Positions 59,218-64,000 of a DNA stretch of 64,000 bases are shown in pieces. The stretch covers positions 26,539 through 90,538 of the forward strand of contig JAGVVD010000029.1 of NCBI GenBank assembly GCA_019135865.1. Direction: 5' to 3'. Position 1 is the stretch's first letter, and each line of letters opens with the position of its first letter. The translations under genes were made by a program, and so were the position numbers. This DNA comes from Elusimicrobiota bacterium. GTDB taxonomy: Bacteria > Elusimicrobiota > Elusimicrobia > Elusimicrobiales > UBA9959. The notes below the pieces were generated by a model. That model was given only the letters and a program-made list of their open reading frames with translations. It was not told the DNA's origin and did no database searches.

Positions 59218-60396
59218 TCAGCGCGGCCGCGCCGCCGGTCCGGGGCGCGCCGCGCGGCCGATAACGAAAGCCCTTTCCTTCCAGATCCTCTCCATTCCGT
59301 CCCGGGCCGAAAGGCCCGGCGAGTCCAGCCGCGCCGCGGTCTCGCGGATCAGCTCTATGAGCCCGTGGAAATCCGCGACCGAGACATGTTCCTGTCCCAC
59401 CCGGGCTTTCTTGCCCGCGAGCGCGCCGTCGATATCCGCCATATTGTGGTAATTGCCCAGCGGCAGGCAGAGGCAGGTCGACTTTAGCCCGTAGAAAGAG
59501 AAGGCCGAGGCCTCGCAGGTCCCGCCCGGCATGAGCTTGCGCTGGAACTTGAACCCCGGCTTCTTCTTCTGGTAGGCGGCCGCTATGTCCGCTACGGCGT
59601 TGGTCAGTTCCGGCGTGAACACGCTCATCTTGTCGCCTACCCTGACTATCGGCCCTCCGCCTATCGGGGAATCGTGCGGGAAACTGCGCGAGCATTCCAG
59701 GCAGATCAGCCGGGAATTCTTCGGCAGCGTCCCGCCGCGGGCCGCGCCTATCGCCCCGACGAAACCGGTCTCCTCCGCCCGCGTAAAGAACAGCGCGACA
59801 TGGCCTAGGTTTTTATCCCGCGATATCCCCTCGTAAGCTATCAGCGCCGCGGCCGCGCAGGCGGCGTCGTCGCAGCCGTTGGTCCACGCCAGGCCTTTCT
59901 TCACGCGGGACCTGGGGAACAGCCAGCGGCCGATGCAGCCGGGCCCCACGGGCGCGGGCTTGTCCAGTCTGGCGATCACCGTTTTGAAAGGCTTCGAAGC
60001 GGCGTCGAGCGAGACTATCCGCGCGGGCCGGGAACGGCGCAGGCCGGCGTCGAATATCTCTATCCTCGCGCCCTTGAAATACGGGTCGTGGACGCCGCCG
60101 CGGAATTCCAGCTTTACTTCTCTTCCGGAGACCGACAGGACGACGAAGGCGGGATGGTCCATGTGCGCCGTGATGAAGAGCGGCGCCTTCCTCCGGCAGG
60201 CTTTTTTGAAATCCCGGCGCCGGACGATAAGGTTGCCGCACCGGTCACGTTCCAGGACCAGCCCGCGGCGCCGCGCGGCCCACTTTTCCACCAGCCGTTC
60301 CACCGCGCCCTCATGCCCGGCCGCGGCGGGCGCCGAGGCGAACTCCAGCAGCAGTTTCTCGCGCCTCCTGAACTCCGCCGGGGAAGGCCGTTTCAT
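59218..60396 (-). CDS. M42-like metallo-aminopeptidase
   Basis: A 392-residue cocatalytic zinc peptidase of the M28/M42 type: ITAHMDHPAF supplies the first zinc ligand, NGCDDAACAAA the bridging Asp, TRAEETGFVG the catalytic Glu pair, LECS a further ligand and NYHNM the last His. An N-terminal stretch has the usual EKLLLEFASAPAAAGHE block. The ATG overlaps the HAD gene stop as ATGA. It would trim free peptides in the cytoplasm. Confidence 0.8.
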   Translation of the reverse strand: MKRPSPAEFRRREKLLLEFASAPAAAGHEGAVERLVEKWAARRRGLVLERDRCGNLIVRRRDFKKACRRKAPLFITAHMDHPAFVVLSVSGREVKLEFRGGVHDPYFKGARIEIFDAGLRRSRPARIVSLDAASKPFKTVIARLDKPAPVGPGCIGRWLFPRSRVKKGLAWTNGCDDAACAAAALIAYEGISRDKNLGHVALFFTRAEETGFVGAIGAARGGTLPKNSRLICLECSRSFPHDSPIGGGPIVRVGDKMSVFTPELTNAVADIAAAYQKKKPGFKFQRKLMPGGTCEASAFSFYGLKSTCLCLPLGNYHNMADIDGALAGKKARVGQEHVSVADFHGLIELIRETAARLDSPGLSARDGMERIWKERAFVIGRAARPGPAARPR

Positions 60397-61154
60397 TTCC
60401 CCCTCCCGGGCGGCCGGAAATCCTTTATGCGGATTATGCCCGCGTCGAGCCTGGGCGCGCCGGGCCGGTGCTGGGTCTCCACGAAGAAAGAGACCGCGCC
60501 GGGGAAGCGGGCCCGGAGTATATTGGAATTGGCCGGTTCGTTCTCGAAGACGGCCACCACCTCGCCCAGCCGGTCTATGTACTCGCTGACCTCTCTTTTG
60601 AAGAGCTCGTCGTCCTGCTCGGACTCTTTCTTCACTATGGTCATCGTCCCGGCCACGCCGACCGGGAAGCCGTAGAGCCGCAGCACCTCGGTCGTGCCGA
60701 CCAGCATCCTGCCGACGTCGCGGCCGGTAAGATAGATGACCGTGGCGCCGGCGGCGTGTATCTTTTCGACATAGGCCTTGGCCCCGGCCAGCGGCATGTC
60801 GTACTTCTGGTACTCGTCGGAAAAGAACCGCCGCGCCCATTCCTGCTTGACGAACTTGATCTCCGCGGAGGCCGTCACTTTAAGCCGCTTCAGGGTGACG
60901 TCCAGGCTGTAATCCACCACGGACAGGTCGCGGAAAGAGGAGAAGGCCCGCGAGAGCTGCGGCAGCGCCGAGTCGAACTTCTCCGAGATCTCGCGCAGGA
61001 TGAACATCGTGCGCGTGCGGTTGTCGAACAGCGTGCCGTCGAGGTCGAAGATGGCCAGCGTCGAGCGCCGCTGCGCCGTGCGCATTTCCACCAAGTCTAT
61101 CACCTTAGCCAGCGCGGCGGGCCCGGCCGCCTTATTCCCGTCTTTCTTTATCAT
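60393..61154 (-). CDS. HAD superfamily hydrolase
   Basis: A 253-residue HAD phosphatase with motif I FDLDGTLFDN, motif II YLTGRDVG and a late ENEPANSNI segment in place of the usual DDxxD motif IV. A long helical cap lies between I and II. The substrate is not evident. ATGA overlaps join it to purD upstream and the M42-like gene downstream, so it may deal with a nucleotide or sugar phosphate. Confidence 0.78.
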   Translation of the reverse strand: MIKKDGNKAAGPAALAKVIDLVEMRTAQRRSTLAIFDLDGTLFDNRTRTMFILREISEKFDSALPQLSRAFSSFRDLSVVDYSLDVTLKRLKVTASAEIKFVKQEWARRFFSDEYQKYDMPLAGAKAYVEKIHAAGATVIYLTGRDVGRMLVGTTEVLRLYGFPVGVAGTMTIVKKESEQDDELFKREVSEYIDRLGEVVAVFENEPANSNILRARFPGAVSFFVETQHRPGAPRLDAGIIRIKDFRPPGRGK

Positions 61155-62431
61155 TTCGCCTCCGCTTCCCTGATCGTGGAACCTATATCCCGCCTGTACT
61201 GCACGCCGTCGAAAGTTATAGCCGATACGGCCTTGTACGCGAGGGCTAGCGCCGAGGCCAGGTTCGCGCCGCGCGCGGAAACGCCCAGGACCCGGCCGCC
61301 GCTCACTTTAAACCTGCCGCCGTCGGAGACCGTTCCGGCGTGAAACACCTCCGCGTCGGCGGGAACCCTGTCCAGGCCCCGGATCTCCGCCCCTGTGACC
61401 GGGCTTTCCGGATAGCCGGCCGCGGCCATTACCACGGTGGCGCAGGCCCCGTCATGGAACTCCGCCCTCTCGCCGGCCAGCCGGCTTTCGGCGCAGGCCA
61501 GCATATGGCCCAGCAGGTCGGACTTTATCAGCGGCAGGACGGTCTGGGTCTCGGGGTCGCCAAAACGCACGTTGAATTCGAGCGCCTTCGGCCCGTCTTT
61601 GGTCAGCATGAGGCCCGCGAAGATCACGCCGCAATACGGGATCCTCTCTTTCTTGAGGCCCTCGACGAAACGGCCGAGTATGTTCACGCGGATATTCTCA
61701 AGCGTCTCCGCGTCCAGGTCGACCGGGGCCACCGCGCCCATGCCGCCGGTGTTCGGGCCTTCGTCGCCGTCGAGCAGGCGTTTATGGTCGCGCGCGACGG
61801 GCAGCATGACGAAATCCTTCCCGTCGCAGAGCGCCATGACCGAGGCCTCGCGGCCGGAGAGGAACTCCTCTATCACCACCCTGGCGCCGGAGGAGCCGAA
61901 CACCCGCTTCTCCATGAAATCCTCTATCGCCGCGAGCGCGGACGCCTCGTCGTGGCAGATCCTCACTCCTTTGCCGGCGGCCAGGCCGTCGGCTTTGACC
62001 ACCAGCGGCCAGTTCTCGTTCGCGCGCACCGCCTCTTTGGCCGGCCGCGGGTCGTAGAAGGATTGGAAACCTGCGGTCGGGATGTAGTTCCGCTTCATGA
62101 ACTCCTTGGCCAGCTGTTTGGAAGCTTCCAGCATGGCCGCCTGCCGCCGCGGGCCGAAAACTTTCACGCCTTTGGCCGACAGATGGTCGGCGAGACCCTT
62201 CGCCAGCGGCTCCTCGGGGCCTATCACGCACAGGCCTATGTCGCTGCCGGCGCAGAAATCGGCTATCTTGTCGAACTCGAGCGCCCCCGCCGGCACGGGC
62301 CTGGCGCAGTCCTTCATACCTTCCGACCCGGGCGCCGCGAATATCCTGCCGGCCAGCGGGCTCTGTTTCAGTTTCCAGGCCAGCGCGTGCTCGCGGCCGC
62401 CCGAACCGATTATCAGCACATTTACAGGCAC
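61151..62431 (-). CDS. purD: GAR synthetase PurD
   Basis: A 426-residue phosphoribosylamine-glycine ligase: NVLIIGSGGREHALAW opening, ATP-grasp blocks LVVKADGLAAGKGV and IEEFLSGREASV, GGMGAVAP, and LEFNVRFGDPETQ for metal binding. Step 2 of purine synthesis. It lies one base from purF, so purF-purD form the head of this minus-strand unit. Confidence 0.95.
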   Translation of the reverse strand: MPVNVLIIGSGGREHALAWKLKQSPLAGRIFAAPGSEGMKDCARPVPAGALEFDKIADFCAGSDIGLCVIGPEEPLAKGLADHLSAKGVKVFGPRRQAAMLEASKQLAKEFMKRNYIPTAGFQSFYDPRPAKEAVRANENWPLVVKADGLAAGKGVRICHDEASALAAIEDFMEKRVFGSSGARVVIEEFLSGREASVMALCDGKDFVMLPVARDHKRLLDGDEGPNTGGMGAVAPVDLDAETLENIRVNILGRFVEGLKKERIPYCGVIFAGLMLTKDGPKALEFNVRFGDPETQTVLPLIKSDLLGHMLACAESRLAGERAEFHDGACATVVMAAAGYPESPVTGAEIRGLDRVPADAEVFHAGTVSDGGRFKVSGGRVLGVSARGANLASALALAYKAVSAITFDGVQYRRDIGSTIREAEAK

Positions 62432-62432
62432 G

Positions 62433-63842
62433 CTATTCCCCTTTCGGCGGCTTCACCGGGTATTTCCCGCCGAAGCAGGCCGCGCAGAAATCCTTCTCGA
62501 GGCCGTTGGGGCCCGGCCGCATTCCCTCCTGGAGGTGACCGGGGAATTTCCCGCCCGAGCAGGCCAGCATCAGGCCGTGCGCCGAAAGATAGTGGAGCCC
62601 GTCGGCCCCTATGTGGCGGCGCAGGGCTTCGCGGCCCATGCGGCGGGCGGCCAGCTCCCTCCTGTCGGCGATATCGATGCCGTAATAGCAGGGCGAGAGC
62701 ACCGGCGGCGAAGCCAGCGCCATTATGACCTTTTTAGCGCCGGCTTTCTTGAGGCTGCGCACTATCTTGCGCGAGGTGGTGCCGCGCACCAGCGAGTCGT
62801 CGATTATCAGCACGGTCTTCCCGGCTATCACGTCGCGTATCGGTGCCAGCTTGAGCCGCGCCGTGAATTCCCGGATCTTCTGGTCTGGCTGGATGAAGGA
62901 ACGGCCGGTATAGTGGTTGCGCATGAAGACCGGGCGGTAGGGCAGCCTCATCCCCTTGGCGCAGCCGAGCGCCGCCGAATTGCCCGAGTCCGGCACGCCG
63001 GAGACCAGGTCGGCCTTCACGCCGGCGGCCTTGAGTTCCGCGGCCAGCAGTCGCCCCATCTCGTAGCGCGCGCCCTGCACGCTCTTGCCCATGACGAAGG
63101 AATCGGGACGCGCGAAATAGACCTGCTCGAAAACGCAGCGGGCCGGGCGGCGGCGCGGCGCGAAGCGCTTCGACCGGAGGCGGCCCTTTTCCACCCAGAC
63201 CAGCTCGCCCGGCTCCACCTCGCGCACAGCCTGCGCGCCGACCACGTCCAGCGCGCAGGTCTCGGAAGCGAAGAGCCAGGAGCGGCCGAGGCGGCCTATG
63301 ACGAGCGGCCTGATGCCCAGCGGGTCGCGCGCGGCTATGACGCGGCCGGGGGTCATGAACAGGAAGGCGTAGGCGCCGGCGAGCTTAGGCAGGCTTTTTT
63401 CCAGCGCGGCCAGCGGTCCGCGTTTTCCCGAGAAAGCCATCAGGTGGATGATGGTCTCGCTGTCCGAGGTGCTCTGGAATATCGCGCCGCGGGACTGGAG
63501 ATCTTTCTTGAGCTCCGCGGTATTGGTGAGGTTCCCGTTATGGGCGACGGCGACGGGGCCGAGCGCGGTGTTGAAACAGAGCGGCTGCGCGTTGCCGATA
63601 GAGGAGCCGCCGGCGGTGGAATAGCGGACATGGCCGATGGCGGCGCGGCCGGGCAGCTCTTCGAGCGTCCCCCCGGCGAAGACGTCGCCGACCAGCCCCA
63701 TGCCGGCGCGGCAGTTCAGCCCGCGCCCGTCGTCCACCGCCAGCCCCGCGCTCTCCTGGCCGCGGTGCTGCAGCGTGAACAGGCCTATATACGACAGCCT
63801 CGCCGCTTCCTTATTGTCCGTTATCCCGAATATTCCGCACAT
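62433..63842 (-). CDS. purF: Amidophosphoribosyltransferase PurF
   Basis: A 469-residue enzyme starting MCGIFGI, so Cys2 becomes the N-terminal glutaminase nucleophile once Met is removed, without the propeptide seen in B. subtilis. GHVRYSTAG is the glutaminase block, VLIIDDSLVRGTT the PRPP loop, and PPVLSPCYYGID with FCAAC near the end match the B. subtilis-type [4Fe-4S] ligands. It catalyses the first committed step of purine synthesis. AGGGGA six bases upstream fixes the start over a longer reading. Confidence 0.95.
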   Translation of the reverse strand: MCGIFGITDNKEAARLSYIGLFTLQHRGQESAGLAVDDGRGLNCRAGMGLVGDVFAGGTLEELPGRAAIGHVRYSTAGGSSIGNAQPLCFNTALGPVAVAHNGNLTNTAELKKDLQSRGAIFQSTSDSETIIHLMAFSGKRGPLAALEKSLPKLAGAYAFLFMTPGRVIAARDPLGIRPLVIGRLGRSWLFASETCALDVVGAQAVREVEPGELVWVEKGRLRSKRFAPRRRPARCVFEQVYFARPDSFVMGKSVQGARYEMGRLLAAELKAAGVKADLVSGVPDSGNSAALGCAKGMRLPYRPVFMRNHYTGRSFIQPDQKIREFTARLKLAPIRDVIAGKTVLIIDDSLVRGTTSRKIVRSLKKAGAKKVIMALASPPVLSPCYYGIDIADRRELAARRMGREALRRHIGADGLHYLSAHGLMLACSGGKFPGHLQEGMRPGPNGLEKDFCAACFGGKYPVKPPKGE

Positions 63843-63875
63843 GTTTGTTCCCCTATAAGGAAGACGCTCCCGTGA

Positions 63876-63891
63876 CCTCGTTGCGACGAGG
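63876..63891 (-). promoter_or_regulatory. Small leader hairpin upstream of purF
   Basis: CCTCGT/ACGAGG, a perfect six-base-pair stem with a four-base loop, about 35 bases before the purF ATG. The remaining bases to the window end show no tRNA or convincing gene. I cannot match it to a known purine riboswitch. Confidence 0.3.
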
Positions 63892-64000
63892 AACATGAGG
63901 AGCAACTGTAATGTCTGACAGGCGGATTTTCACGGGTTCAAGCCCCGCAAAGGCATTTCGCCGCCATCCCGCTGTCCCAATGCTGCCCTCTCCTGACCAT

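Noticed and set aside
63930..63955. tRNA T-arm-like string GGGTTCAAGCCCC near the right edge
   Set aside because: No matching acceptor, D or anticodon stems could be folded around it on either strand.
63854..64000. Minus-strand open frame running in from the right edge and ending 11 bases before purF
   Set aside because: Only 49 codons, no recognisable family and no composition signal strong enough to call a partial gene.

Overview
The window is GC-rich, densely coded DNA from a Gram-negative bacterium, most likely a free-living (groundwater or sediment type) member of the Elusimicrobiota. Three things point there. A membrane-anchored surface protein carries the TTYYPAPYG motif common in that phylum. 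There is a lipid A and outer-membrane assembly operon. There is also a nitrogenase paralog next to a large set of radical SAM proteins, a combination I recall being reported for two clades of groundwater Elusimicrobia (Meheust and co-workers, ISME J 2020), where a tetrapyrrole-derived cofactor was suggested as product. That attribution is from memory; the sequence itself gives the gene content.

Bases 1-28238 are an accessory island. On the plus strand (1-2350) are the end of a radical SAM protein and a UbiU/UbiV-like pair of U32 proteins with all eight Fe-S cysteines in place. Converging on it is a 33-kb minus-strand run. It contains, in window order, a component-1-like subunit, a NifH-component-1 fusion, two HxsC-like radical SAM proteins, a HemN-like radical SAM protein, an M20 (YgeY-type) hydrolase and a SufS-like cysteine desulfurase. 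Then come further radical SAM proteins interleaved with a GT-C-type membrane protein and an A24 prepilin-peptidase-like membrane protein. The island ends in a His-Xaa-Ser (Hxs) ribosomal-peptide system: precursor HxsA with 22 HxS triplets, three HxsB-type maturases, two HxsD-like proteins, an HxsC-like protein and a surface protein behind a good sigma70-like promoter. Fourteen radical SAM proteins lie in this island. Nine of them share one scaffold with a four-cysteine C-terminal signature. Most neighbours overlap by ATGA or GTGA, so they are probably translated as coupled units. My reading is that this is a peptide- and/or cofactor-modification locus in which an ATP-driven Fe-protein/component-1 reductase works with radical SAM enzymes on an unknown product.

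Bases 28335-35484 (still minus strand) hold a secreted barnase-like RNase with a barstar-like inhibitor, a sugar activation and transfer set (phosphohexomutase, nucleotidyltransferase, GT2, GT-C membrane protein), and a PIN-PhoH ATPase with a consensus promoter.

Bases 35633-50018 (plus strand) are the envelope operon: bamA, skp-like, lpxD, lpxC, fabZ, lpxA, lpxI, then after an antisense B12-type radical SAM gene a Gfo/Idh/MocA dehydrogenase, lpxB, msbA and a short RelA/SpoT protein. Bases 50116-53025 carry a secreted phospholipase D-like protein, an RF-1-domain protein and a secreted transglutaminase-like protein.

Bases 53170-63842 are mostly minus strand and hold purine synthesis genes (a purN-purH fusion, purM, purD, purF) mixed with a serine beta-lactamase-like protein, a zinc-ribbon membrane protein, a HAD phosphatase and an M42-like peptidase, plus plus-strand methylmalonyl-CoA decarboxylase and DoxX genes. 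I saw no rRNA, no convincing tRNA, no insertion sequence and no CRISPR array. No gene-free stretch exceeds 180 bases.
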